In this document: positions 1 to 24,594 of the stretch, piece after piece
Layout: each line of letters begins with the position of its first letter
Numbering within the stretch: the stretch's first letter is position 1
Source: Ascaris suum
Taxonomy: Eukaryota > Nematoda > Chromadorea > Rhabditida > Ascarididae
Assembly (NCBI GenBank): GCA_013433145.1
Contig: CM024183.1
Location: 6,429,703 to 6,493,702, forward strand
DNA length: 64,000 bases
Reading direction: 5' to 3'
Made by a program: the position numbers and the translations under genes
The notes under the pieces: model-generated
What the model was told of the DNA's origin: nothing
What the model saw: the letters and a program-made list of their open reading frames with translations, nothing else
Databases searched by the model: none

Positions 1-2675
1 TATACAATTTTTTTTTGGCATATCTACTACCGCATAACAATTGTTTATTGTGCTGTTTGACCAGTCGGTTGTCGAAAAAGCACATAGTTCTTTGTAGTGA
101 TCTCAGAATAGCCAATATCAACCTGAAATAATATGAAAATTTTTATCACGAAACGAGTATGAAAAATTGATTGATGAAATTTGAGGACTATTCTATGAGG
201 CAAGTTTTCATACTTTCATACTGCAGTTGATCTCGTTGACTATCCTTTTTTTTTGTTCGTAAATCGAGAGCTTAATGGATGTAAACTTGTAGTGGTTACT
301 CTTGTTACTCTAGAAGATCCCCATTATCTTTTATGATCGTTGCTATTACAATCTCATCATTTATTCAGGAAATCGTTTTGTGGAGTCGATTCCTTCCTCT
401 ATTATCCTGAAATTTTGTAGAATTATTTCGATAATATTTATAACGATTCTCATAAAACTTTTACACAAAGAAATAGCTTCATGTATTTAATTATTGAAAT
501 TATTATACTTTTATTTATTTGAAATAACTTTATTCGTCGGACATGAAAATAGAAAATTTCAATGAAAAATGAAATTTAAAAAAAAAACGATTTTCAATTG
601 AAAATATAATAATTTTTAAAACTATAGAATTATATGAAATTTTTCAGCTTTCATTTGCAAAAAAAAAGGAAACTTTGAAAGAAATTTCTCTGCAAAAGTT
701 CTATTTGTGGAAAATTTTTCTTGCAATTGCTCCATTTTTTTTGGCTGCTTCAATTATCAGATTTCATCAAAATGGGGGCTTTTCTGCGGCGCGAAGAAAT
801 TGAAATACACTAGCTGCATGATAGCCGAGCAAAAACTTTACTTTTTTTTTTAATGTTAGAAATTTATTCTTTGCATAAATATTGCAATTTTTATCTTGCA
901 AATACATCTTTTATCTCTCTATATATTGCAAATACAAATACATCTTTTTTCTCTCTTAGGTAGTATTATTTCGACTATTTCAATGATGTCATAATATTGC
1001 TCATACTTTAAGTGTATTTTTTTTTTCTTATGAAATGAGAGTCGGCAAATAATAATATGTAATAAATGTTTGAAGAGGATTTTCAAAGAAAAGAAAAAAA
1101 GAAAAAAAACTAGTTGAATTGATCTCAACAATTAATGGCTCACTTGATAAATAAATTATCGAACGATAATTTGATAATGTTATGAGAGATGATTTCCTGC
1201 TGCCGACGCTATTAGCCGCATCCCAAATTGCTAAAATATAACGCTAAATTCAGTATTCGCTTCATCCATTATTTTATAGAATGTTGTTAATTGCCAAAAT
1301 AATGTTAGAATTCAATTGATATGATATTTTGACTTCGAAGTGATATGATTTTTGCATCTAGAGGCGCTGCATTTATTTAACTATTGAGGTTTAGCATTTT
1401 CGTTGTATCAGTATGTGCATGTATATGCATATATTTTTTTGTCTTTATGCTTATTCGTCTATTTATCTCTTTGTCCATGTCTGCTGTTGTACGTGATAAG
1501 TGTTCAACATGATCTCTTGTCGTACTAGAACAATAATTTCGAACATTGGCATGATTTAACTGAAATCTCCATCTGATGGAGTTCGAAGTTCTCTCACGCC
1601 GAGTTTAAATAGTTTATAAATAGCACGATTTTATAATAAGCTTAGAATGCTCAAAAGGCTTTGCCAATCATAGAATGCACTAGGTACAACGATTCAGGTA
1701 AAGCTGCTTTTTTGGATAGGAGTTGCATATTTTAGAGTGGCTTGAAGTTGCGAGAAGGGAAGGGGGAGCAATTAACTTCATCAACTTTCTTGACGACTAT
1801 ATAATGAAGTAGCGAATCATTCAATTAAACTTTGCTGTGTGGTAGTATTGAGTCAGTCCATAAAAGTCGTAAACGAATAAGAGCCGTCATTTTGAAGTGT
1901 TTTGCATCGATCTAATGAAAATGTAGAATTTTTGAGTTGGAGAGAGGTGGGACATATAACCGGAAGTAACTTTTAGCACTTATCAGATCGTTTAATAAAT
2001 ATAACAAACACGAGACGAGTTATATTTTTGAATGAATTCTAAAGGCCTCAATTCGTGAGGGGAAAATATTGCTGAGTAAATCACATCACATCTATGTAGG
2101 ACTCTTGATATTTCCTGTGCTTATTGCTGCTAAAACTCGACAGCATCACAAAGAATGATATCTATAAAGTAATTAACTTTAAAATCTCTATCGTTGAACA
2201 ATATGAATTTATTGTGGATATTTTTCTTTTCAAATTTCACCCTATATATGATTTGAAACTTCAGAATTCTTCATTCCATTCAAAAGCGATAAATCGAACA
2301 TCGCCATAATCGAGATTTATAGTCTTCTTAATAATCATTAAAATTAACACTCTAATAAATCAATCAAAAAAATATAGCTTTAAATTAAATCGAATTAAAT
2401 CAAAGCAAAAAAAAAAATTTTTTTTTCTTCAAGAAAAAAAAACGAACTAAATAAAAAAAACAACAAAAACAAAAATGAAATGAATAAAAAACTTTAAAAA
2501 AAAAGAAAAATTTCCATATAGTTAAAAATTTAAGAAAACTATAGTGTATTTCGTATTCGTCGGTTTTATTGATGATATTTGTGTTGTTTATTTCGAATAA
2601 ACGAATGATTCATTCGGAATGTTATAAAAAAACATTTCAAAATGATCTTCGATGTTAAAGTTGATGTAAATTTGC

Positions 2676-2707
<32 letters not shown>

Positions 2708-3151
2708 GAAAAAATCACATCATACGTTTAGCTTGATAATTATCGATCAACGATTTACTGAATCAAACCAAATAAAATGAAAAATTCTATTCCTTATAAG
2801 TTATGCATTAAATATTTGAAAAATTGAAAAGAAAAAATATTGCACGAAAATTTTTTTGATTTTTTTTTTGATTTAAAAAAAGAAAAACTTTCTCTATCGA
2901 TTTCACTAAATTGATTGCATCTATTGAAATAAAATTTCAAAGAAAATTTTTCGCAAATATCTGAAGAGTAATAATGCAAATTTATTATTCATATTTAAAT
3001 TCGATACGTTTATTTCTAAATACTAAATTATGAATAGAAAAATGTTTTGCCAAATAGCTGACCAATTCGACGAAAAGCTTAATTAATCTAAACTAGGTGA
3101 ATATTGAGGAAGAAATTTTTTAATGAAAGGTTTACTTAAAATCACGCATAA
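1..3151. other. AT-rich DNA without recognised gene
   Basis: Only short chance frames. It contains many A and T runs, including 28 consecutive A at 2680-2707. I see no splice-linked open frames and no recognisable protein. Confidence 0.6.
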
Positions 3152-4267
3152 AGTTTGTCATATCATAAAATTGTTTTGTCATATTAAATTGTGGTTTGTC
3201 ATATTTAAATTGTGGTTTGTCATATTTAAATTGTAGTAGTTTGTCATATTTAAATTGTGGTTTGTCATATTTAAATTGTGGTTTGTCATATTTAAATTGT
3301 AGTTTGTCATATTTAAATTGTGGTTTGTCATATTTAAATTGTAGTTTGTCATATTAAATTGTAGTTTGTCATATTTAAATTGTGGTTTGTCATATTTAAA
3401 TTGTAGTTTGTCATATCATATTGTTTGTCATATTTAAATTGTGGTTTGTCATATTAAATTGTAGTTTGTCATATTTAAATTGTGGTTTGTCATATTTAAA
3501 TTGTCATATTTAAATTGTGGTTTGTCATATTAAATTGTAGTTTGTCATATTTAAATTGTGGTTTGTCATATTTAAATTGTTTTGTCATATTAAATTGTAG
3601 TTTGTCATATTTAAATTGTTTGTCATATTTAAATTGTCAGTTTTGTCATATTTAAATTGTGGTTTGTCATATTTAAATTGTGGTTTGTCATATCTAAATT
3701 GTAGTTTGTCATATTTAAATTGTGGTTTGTCATATTTAAATTGTTTGGTAGTTTGTCATATTTAAATTGTGGTTTGTCATATTTAAATAGTTTTGTCATA
3801 TTTAAATTGTGGTTTGTCATATTTAAATTGTGTTTGTCATATCTAAATTGTAGTTTGTCATATTTAAATTGTAGTTTGTCATATTTAAATTGTGTAGTTT
3901 GTCATAAATTGTAGTTTGTCATATTTAAATTGTATATTTGTCATATTTAAATTGTAGTTTGTCATATTTAAATTGTGTTTGTCATATTTAAATTGTAGTT
4001 TGTCATGTCATATTTAAATTGTAGTTTGTCATATTTAAATTGTAGTTTGTCATATTAAATTGTAGTTTGTCATATTTAAATTGTTTGTCATATTTAAATT
4101 GTAGTTTGTCATATCTAAATTGTAGTTTGTCATATTTAAATTGTGGTTGTCATATTTAAATTGTCATATGTCATATTTAAATTGTAGTTTGTCATATTTA
4201 AATTGTAGTCATATTTAAATGTAGTTTGTCATATTTAAATTGTAGTAGTTTGTCATATTTAAATTGT
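3152..4267. repeat. 21-bp minisatellite, about 50 copies
   Basis: Tandem array of TTTGTCATATTTAAATTG followed by TGG or TAG. Most copies are 21 bp, with scattered shortened, lengthened or CTAAA variants. Because the unit is a multiple of three, parts stay open on both strands; the minus strand reads runs of a heptapeptide like NLNMTNH. No sign of a real gene around it. Confidence 0.95.
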
Positions 4268-6609
4268 ATCTTGAATTAAATGTGAGTACGATTTTATTAA
4301 ACGTTTAGAAATTTCTCAGAAAAGCAGAGAAATTTCTCTATGAAAATTTAAATATATATAAATCGATTTTTGAAAGGTTATTTTGATACATATGAATATT
4401 TGCGACTTTTTCGATTTTTGATTTCGTTATCACAATGGACGCATCGAATCATAGTAAAGAGATAAATAACTGAATCAGAGCAATATTCAACAATAACAAT
4501 CGGCTAAAATATCGGAAATCATTGTGAAACGGAAATGATGCAATTAAATGATGACCCGATCGGAGATGCAATTCATTCATCAATGCGACGATATATATGA
4601 TCGGAAAGGTCGAAAGTTTCGAAAGAAATTTTTTTTTTTGCAAGAACCTGTTCGAGAAATGTTGATAATTAGTTAAATATGCTATAGAAGATATGTATGC
4701 AACAATTATTGGTGATGTTGTGCTTGTAAGAGTTTTTTGATGTTCTTTTCTACCTGTTGCATCTTTCACTCTTATTTAGATGTTTTCTCATAAGTAGTTC
4801 TTTACCGAAGTGATGCCTCACGACTTTTCAGGGAACGAAATTTATAATCACCCATGGATTCGGAAGGAATATAATCTCCCCGAAGAATAAGATGAAATTC
4901 TCGAAGACCCAAGTACTCGCTAAGGAAAAGTGGCTGGCTGCGCAATGCGCCGTTCATCTGCAATGCACACAGCACGGGCTTGCTGGCTGGCTGGCTGCGC
5001 AGACCAGCCAAAAAAAAGCAGAGGAGAAGTTCCCTTCGTCATGATGGATGTGAGTGTGGAGCCGAGGGCGGAGCCAGCTCAGCGTATATGAAAGCGACGC
5101 AGGGTTGTAAACAATTCGCAGAGCGTATACCGCTACCAGTGTGCTCGTGCTTTATGTTGGCATTCTTGTGTGTATGTGTGTATGTGTGTGCGTGCGCGCA
5201 CGTCTCCTTTTCTACTTTTCTATGCACCACAGAGGTTTGCAGCTGTTCCATTTTGTTGTGCGTTAGGCTCCACCTACTACCTTAAGTCGAGTTCGATCTA
5301 ATAATTCCTGAAAGTTTTAACCGGTCAAATGCTTTCTCTTGACCTCCTGAACTTCATACTTATAGCAACTTATATTACTGCAATCTATGCTCATGTTTCT
5401 GAAGTCTTCTAAGGCTGAGCTATTGTTTTTAGTCACGTTTCAAGATGCGTACTATTGAATGCTGATGCATAGTAGGGGCAGAGTGAGCAAGTGTGTCGCT
5501 CATGTTTGCAATGGCCTCGATGTGTTTGCTGATGGGGCGGCATCTGATGTGCTAAAATGCATTCGATGTCTGCATCTTGCCTTACTTAACGTTGTGGATG
5601 CTTCTTTTCTAATGGCTTAATTGTTACAAATTCTTCACTGTCAATAAAAATTGACTTCATATAATTAGCGTCATTCAGCGTCATCTTTTTACGAGGTATA
5701 ATATAACACCTATATGATATGGTTTATGTATCGTGTCTTTGCAAATCCTTCATCTATTTCTAAAGTTTTTGCAATGCGTCTTAATTCCTCGTTTGCAAGC
5801 CTTCTGCTTCTAAGCTGCGTCGAAAATAACCACATTTTCGAATATCATAAGCACTTTAAGCACAAGGGCTTATAACCAAAAGCATGGTATTTTTCTGAAA
5901 TTTCCAAGTAATGAAATTCGAAGCATGATCGTTAACTGAAATCTCGTTATCAAAGCTAGCGAATATATTTCGAATTTTTTACTTCTCTTATGCAAGATTT
6001 GTTTCCTAATATTGCAAAATATTATCACCCGATGATAAATTTGATAGGCGGCATTTTTTCTAAGTAATACTTTTTCGAAAAGCGTTACACAATATGTGCC
6101 AATATATTGAATTTTGCCGATGCAATTTAATTTATATAGCATAAACGGAAATATACAATGCAATATTGCAATCTTTTTCATGATCTAATGCGTCATTTTA
6201 GTCTCTTTCTTATCCAATATTGCATCTTTTTTTTTTACGTTTGCAACTAATTGAATTTTGAACTTTTATTTTCCTTTCTTTTGTTTTTGCAACTAAATTC
6301 GGGAAATTTCTTCGAAAAATATTTTAAATTGAATCGATCGTTGGGTTATAATGATTATTGAAATTACGCAATACCGAAATAACCTATAAACTATTCAAGG
6401 TGGTCTCGATATTCTCAATGCTCAACAAATAATATGATTCTGTGAATTCTTTCTTTTTTTTTCATTTCATTCATTTCATTCCTCCTGCGGTTTCATTGAT
6501 TCGTTTGCAGCAAAGAAGCAAGTGTGCTTTATCCGTGAACGCTAAAAATTTTGCGTTTCGATGCCCAATGCAATACTGATAGGGGGCATAAAATATAAAT
6601 ATTTATTTA

Positions 6610-6613
<4 letters not shown>

Positions 6614-6673
<60 letters not shown>
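6614..6673. repeat. (TA)n array, 60 bp
   Basis: Pure TA dinucleotide repeat in the intergenic DNA upstream of lec-1. Confidence 0.98.
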
Positions 6674-6677
<4 letters not shown>

Positions 6678-7300
6678 ATACACATGTTTATTTATTTATA
6701 TTTACACTCATATGTACTTATATAGGAGTTCTATCAATTCCCGGCGTAGTATGTCTCACTAACGTCCTTGAAATATGTCATGGGCAACCTTGACTGGCGA
6801 TCTCACCGCTTCGTGCGGCGTGATACAACTTACTATCGGAATTTTATTTCATACACTTCAACGATGCTAATATTCAAAATTTTCGACTTAATATAAGTGG
6901 TTTGTTAGTTCAGGAATTAATAATTTTTTAATACCAGATATTGAGGATAATTAATTAAAATACTTTTGATGTTATCTTTGAGAGTTTTGACTATTTTATT
7001 ATGAAAACTTCACATCAACAAGTGTCTATGTGTAATTATTGCTACAACCGACATCTCGTGATTATTGACTTATTTATGAGACATATAATTGAATCGTTGT
7101 GTTGTGTAGATCGATGTATTACATGCAAGCATTCGTTGTATCGTTGGTCATTCTTTTATGCAAATATTGGCGGATCCGAATAAGAAAAATTTTAATAAAC
7201 CTAATAAATATGCAAATTCTTATTCATTTATTGTTTTATAAAATTAGAAGCTATTTAAATAAAACCAATGATTATCGACCGCTTCATCACTCCTATGACC

Positions 7301-7358
7301 TTAAGTATAATGCTTATTTCATTCCTATAGAAAGGAATGAAATAAGCATCATGCTTAA
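7301..7358. ncRNA. 58-nt hairpin, pre-miRNA-like
   Basis: A 25-position stem (7301-7325 against 7334-7358) closes an 8-base loop. Sixteen consecutive pairs next to the loop are perfect; the rest has one G-T wobble and one mismatch. The size fits a microRNA precursor stem, or a small palindromic element. Inferred from folding by eye only; no known miRNA recognised. Confidence 0.35.
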
Positions 7359-8087
7359 ATCACTAGAAAATGTATGCGTTCACTAAGCCTATACTTTAAG
7401 CGACTCTTGTACTAGATATTCAGTTTAGGTATAGATTAAGTGATGCAAACCTAAGCGGCTGTCGAACGCTTTTCCACATAAGACTTAGGAAGGGCTATTT
7501 GTAGGCAAATTTTTTAAATTTTTTCTAGAAGAGGATAGCCTCTTGAATGATAAATTTCGAATATTAATACCCTTTTGCACGAATTAATCTCTCTCTCTCT
7601 CTCCTCCTACCTCTCCCTCCCTCTCTCCCTCTTTCTCTCTTCTCTCTCTGCTTTAGTCTAATCCGTTGCATATTGCATAGCATCATTGCGGTGTCTCCTT
7701 TAGTTCCCATCAGTAGCTAAATGAGATGCATTGAACTTAAAATGAATGATCGTATTGACGTTGCATTGGTTTTATTAAGCTAGCCGTTCATCGATTAGGT
7801 GAGTCGATTTCCTATTGGGGGGGGGGGGAAATTAAATTAAATAGCCCCGTTGAACCCATATTAAAATTTTTCCATTCAGAGAATTTCATTTTTTTTTCAA
7901 AAATTTTGTTATTTTGCATATTATTTATTCATTTCATGTATGCTGATTTATTTTTATTTGCTTATCCAATCGTAAGTTTCTAAATAGAACGGATTATATC
8001 AATTCGATTATTGACTTCTTTCTTATCTACGGTCATATTTTCCTGATAAGAGAAGACTAGGGTTATTCGATGAGCGGATCATTTGCA

Positions 8088-8207
8088 TCTCTATTCGCCT
8101 CCGGATGTAGCCCTACTCATCTATCCATCTCCCGATGGAGCTCCACTCATCTATCCGTCTTCGAATGCAGCCGAACGTATCTAATCGTCTCCGGAGGCAT
8201 CGATTTT
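8088..8207. repeat. degenerate 30-bp minisatellite, about 4 units
   Basis: Units start at 8088, 8118, 8148 and 8178, each holding a CATCTATCCGTCTCCGGATG-like core. The plus frame stays open and reads ten-residue units such as HLSISRWSST and HLSVFECSRT. Confidence 0.7.
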
Positions 8208-10482
8208 GTCACGATCGCCTGTCGAATAATAGCGTTTGTCGGCTCTCAGCTACTCCTTCTTAGGCCGATTTGAAGTCAACTCTAAACGACTATTTGTTTG
8301 TTGTCTTCTCTCTTTGAACTTGAGCGGAAGGTCAGTCTTTTAGCTCGATCGAAGAGCCAATTTCTTGGCTCTATGGGCAGTAAAATTTACGAGGTCATTT
8401 TATTTTTGTGTTACTGAGATTAAATCATTCTAATATTTCCTCGTACTCACTTCCGAACTTTTTATTGCGCATTTATAATTTACTGTAGGATTACTTCACT
8501 AGCGATGTATTTACTATGTGATGATAGTATCAACTTAGAATTTATAAGGTAAATTGGCACATTGAGAATTTCTACATGTATGTCTACAAATGCCTTTGCA
8601 AGTGCAAACCTGTTGATGATCCACGAAGTTGAATATCTATGTGGCTGAAAAAATGGCGATGTGAATTTGCGATTAGATTTGATAATGTTGATAATTGATA
8701 ATTAATAATTGATAATTGATTGATAATTGATAATCGATAATTGATTGAGAATTTATAATTAATAATTTGATAACTTAATATTCGTTATATTTGCATATCA
8801 CTAGCCGCCTTACATTATATTTCCTTATCATTAACCATCTATGGCATAATGCAGCTGTATTTTTCATTGTCTCAGTTCAAATCGGATATTTTTTTTCGAT
8901 ATTAAGGATAGCTTATATTTCTTTTCGATACGATCAACAAGCGTATCCCATTGTGAAAATTTTGAAAGCGCTTATATTAATTTATTGCTAAATGAATTCA
9001 TAAATTTTCTTTTTTTAATGAAGCGAATTGAGGTTCCATCATGAATAAAACTTAAAATCATTCGCATAAATATCGATCCTTATAGTATATCGAAATAATT
9101 TTCATCGATTTCAATAGATTTTTTTCCAGGTCTTAATGTATTTTTCATTTATTTTCATTAATCACTGATAAATGATAATGAGCAATTTCAATATTGATTA
9201 TTGTTACTCTCTCACTTTCTCTCTCCGTATCCCTCTCTCTCTCTCTGTCTCTCTCTCCCTCTCTCTATTCCCACATTTATTTGCTAGCAAGTTGCTCGCT
9301 TAGCTGCTTTTCCCATTTTTGGATGCTATTTCATTGTAAACAGTAGACGCTCATACGATATGCACGTTCACAAAAGGCTTCGCACCGATTCGCGCGTACG
9401 TATCTTCTCTTGAATAGCGACATTAATTGCAGTGAAAATGCATCATATACGTTACGGTTTCCGGTTTTTTTTCCTGAAACATTAGCTTTCCGGTTTTCTA
9501 GGACTTCCATTTGGAGTTCCGCTTTGAAAGATGAGGGAAGGGGGAACTGTTGAAAAGATACAATTTTTTGTAAACCAAACCGACAATCTTATGTATGGCA
9601 AAAATATATGATTTTTACTCGCACATGAGTTTGTCTGTCTGTCTGTCTGGCAATGTCTTTAGGAAGAAGATAGATTGATAAAGGTTTCCGGCATAACAAT
9701 TTTTTATTTTTTATTTTTTGTTTTTTTTTTCTATGTAAAACAAATATGACATATTATTAATGCCTTTACGAAGTTGCCGTTTGTTATTTTTATTCTCTTC
9801 GTTAATTATTAACTAAGAAATGAATTTTGTGCTCAGTGGAAATGTTAGCTCATCTAAGCTTGGTTATGGCGGCGAATAGTTTATCACATTTACCCAATAA
9901 GGTAAACAAACAAGAAGGAAAACTGGGATAGCTTGATTCATCGACGTGGTCCCGCAATCGAATTCCACGCTGCCGCCGATCACCTCGCGAACTCCAAAGG
10001 CCACCTTTAGCTCCATTCGGCCTTAAGACCAGTCCGGAAGCTGGAATGAATACATCAGCACATTAGCTTCTTCTATATCCTCTCCGTTCTGCCTCAGGCT
10101 AGCATCATGACACATGCTGCGCAGTCGTTTGATTTGCATCTATGCTGTTGACGTTGTTTGTCTTACTTTGCACGGCGCACTATTTCTGCTTGATCTGTAG
10201 CCGACTGCTGTACCTTACACAATATTGTTGTCATTTGAAATCGGCTCAACTTAGAGAGTTGCATATTTCTTTAGTTGTTTGCTTCATTTTATTTTTTTTC
10301 AAGTTTGTTTTTTAATTTATAGCTTAGCTAATGTTGTGAATTTTTCATTAATTCTCCACAAGAAGATTTTTTTTTTGAATTATTTTCATGATTATCTTGA
10401 TTATCGATCGTATCGCAACAACGTATAGCTTGACATACATTTATTTTTATTAATGTTTTATATCGTCTATATAATTGTATAG

Positions 10483-10488
10483 TTTTAG
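10483..10488 (+). promoter_or_regulatory. possible trans-splice acceptor for lec-1
   Basis: TTTTAG lies 22 nt before the lec-1 ATG with no donor needed between them. In nematodes such a site just ahead of the start codon is usually where a spliced leader is joined. Inferred from position and consensus only. Confidence 0.4.
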
Positions 10489-10510
10489 TGATCGTTTATT
10501 GGCGATTGAA

Positions 10511-23260
<12,750 letters not shown>

Positions 23261-23382
23261 AGACGACGATATTGTCGCTTTCAAGCTTCATTCGGCTCTT
23301 GTCGTTTTCAAATGCTCCGCTCTTGCTCTCTAAAAATGTTATCGTTGAATTAATGCCCATCAGGCCTTTTGCTTTCTTATCA

Positions 23383-23388
23383 AATAAA
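23383..23388 (+). terminator. lec-1 polyadenylation signal
   Basis: AATAAA, 123 nt after the lec-1 stop codon, in AT-rich 3' UTR sequence. A second AATAAA occurs further on, near 23628. Confidence 0.6.
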
Positions 23389-24105
23389 TAATAATAGAAA
23401 AGCATTCGTTCATCTATTTTCTATTGCACTGGATTTTCAACGAATCCCAAACGCTCCAATCGCTCATTACTGCCATTTCTATCATCCCCTTTTCTTATTT
23501 GTTTCAGTGATTCATTATCGCTTAGATATCCTTTTTTTTCCTCCCCCCCCCCCCTCGCATATGTTCTTTTCTTCCGTTTTTTTTCTATTATTTGTGATGG
23601 TTCTCCGTTGCAAACAAAAGCGCATGAATAAATTGAACATGTATCTTTGCGCATTCATTGTATTTCTTTTTTTTTTTTGCTTCAACATTCTGCAAGGTAA
23701 TGTCATTTTACCATTGATGAACTATTCTTTCGGCTGTAATCCATGAAATTTCATCTTGCATTATTACTTCAGTATGTTACTGATTAAACCGCTTTTAGTA
23801 GGGGCATAGGCAAAGCGTGAAAAATTGATTCTCCTAGGAAGTAAGGAGTAACGGTCGCAAAAATTCGGAGAAACGAAGATCGAGAGCATTTCTTCCTTTT
23901 CAACAGACTTCATCTCTTCATCCTTTGGGAAATTATAAGTACCACGAATGTGAGGATGACTCCAACTATGAGGAAGAGTAGCCAGCATTAAAGGAACGAC
24001 TCCAATTAATATACTTTTATATCCAAGTAGCTCGATATATGTGAATAAGCATCATATGCTTACGCCTTTTATCGTATTGTTGGTATAACATATTAGCTTG
24101 TTACG

Positions 24106-24594
24106 ATCGCCCACAAATAGAACGTTCCATTTTGCACAAAGGGCATCTCTGATTTTTATTTTTCAACGAGAAATGCCACAGAATCATCCGCTTACTTCCA
24201 ATGGCAAAATCTCGTAGACTTTTTTTTCTTCGTAGAAAATTTCCCGTTGTTGGGCTACAATCATTTTGCCCATTCTGCATCAATTGCGTCTCGCTCGAAT
24301 CAAAAAATGGAGCGCCTCATTCATCGAAAAGATGAGCAATATACAGATCATGGCGATCGGCTATACAAGGAGGAGGGCAGGTAAGCATTGGCTAAGTGAG
24401 GTGGTATGAATGTGCTGCAAGGAAGCGGAACATTGGAGTACTATCGCTTATACTCAACGTCAACGATAACGCTGCTCGGATACGCCAGCTCTGAGACAAC
24501 TCAAACGCTCGATTGCTCAGCATCTGCGATACTCTTGACACAGGGGGAAGTCGGGCTTCTCGATTCCATTCGACGTTGTGGATTCGGCAACTGA
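24106..24594. other. exon-like islet, strand unresolved
   Basis: GC-richer block just beyond the lec-1 3' end. Minus strand: an open frame after ATGCAG (about 24272) runs to a stop at 24104-24106 and ends RCPLCKMERSICGRS; a second piece (about 24591-24508) starts LPNPQRRMESRSPTSPC. Plus strand: ATG at 24307 reads MERLIHRKDEQYTDHGDRLY up to a perfect GGCAG/GTAAGC donor at 24380, and an in-phase piece at 24638-24692 follows. Both readings are protein-like and cannot both be right. On the minus strand it could be the 3' end of the gene that starts at 38.6 kb. Confidence 0.35.

Larger units (their letters stand above)
4268..10482. other. upstream region of lec-1, no recognised gene
   Basis: Holds a GC-richer islet at about 4920-5270, with two copies of CTGGCTGGCTGCGCA (about 4931 and 4987) and a GT-rich tract near 5170-5195. 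It also has pyrimidine microsatellites near 7590-7650 and 9210-9265, a run of GATAATT-like units at about 8690-8770, a TGTC tetranucleotide run near 9630, and a GC-richer block at about 9940-10220, 0.3-0.6 kb upstream of lec-1, that may be its promoter. No coding exon is convincing. Confidence 0.5.

Noticed and set aside
3629..3914. Open frames in the 21-bp minisatellite
   Set aside because: Follow from the repeat period being a multiple of three; broken by shortened units and no splice or start context.
5280..5310. GTTCGATC, like a tRNA T-loop
   Set aside because: No cloverleaf arms or anticodon stem around it; the other TTCGA matches also failed.
6803..6823. GC-rich hairpin with a TTCG-type loop
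   Set aside because: Only seven pairs with a two-base bulge; too weak to call an RNA gene.
9842..9900. Open frame MLAHLSLVMAANSLSHLPNK after TGCTCAG and ending AAG/GTAAAC, a rival first exon for lec-1
   Set aside because: In phase, but the product does not resemble a galectin leader. The exon at 10511-10531 is nearer and gives the expected short acidic/polar start ending in Tyr.
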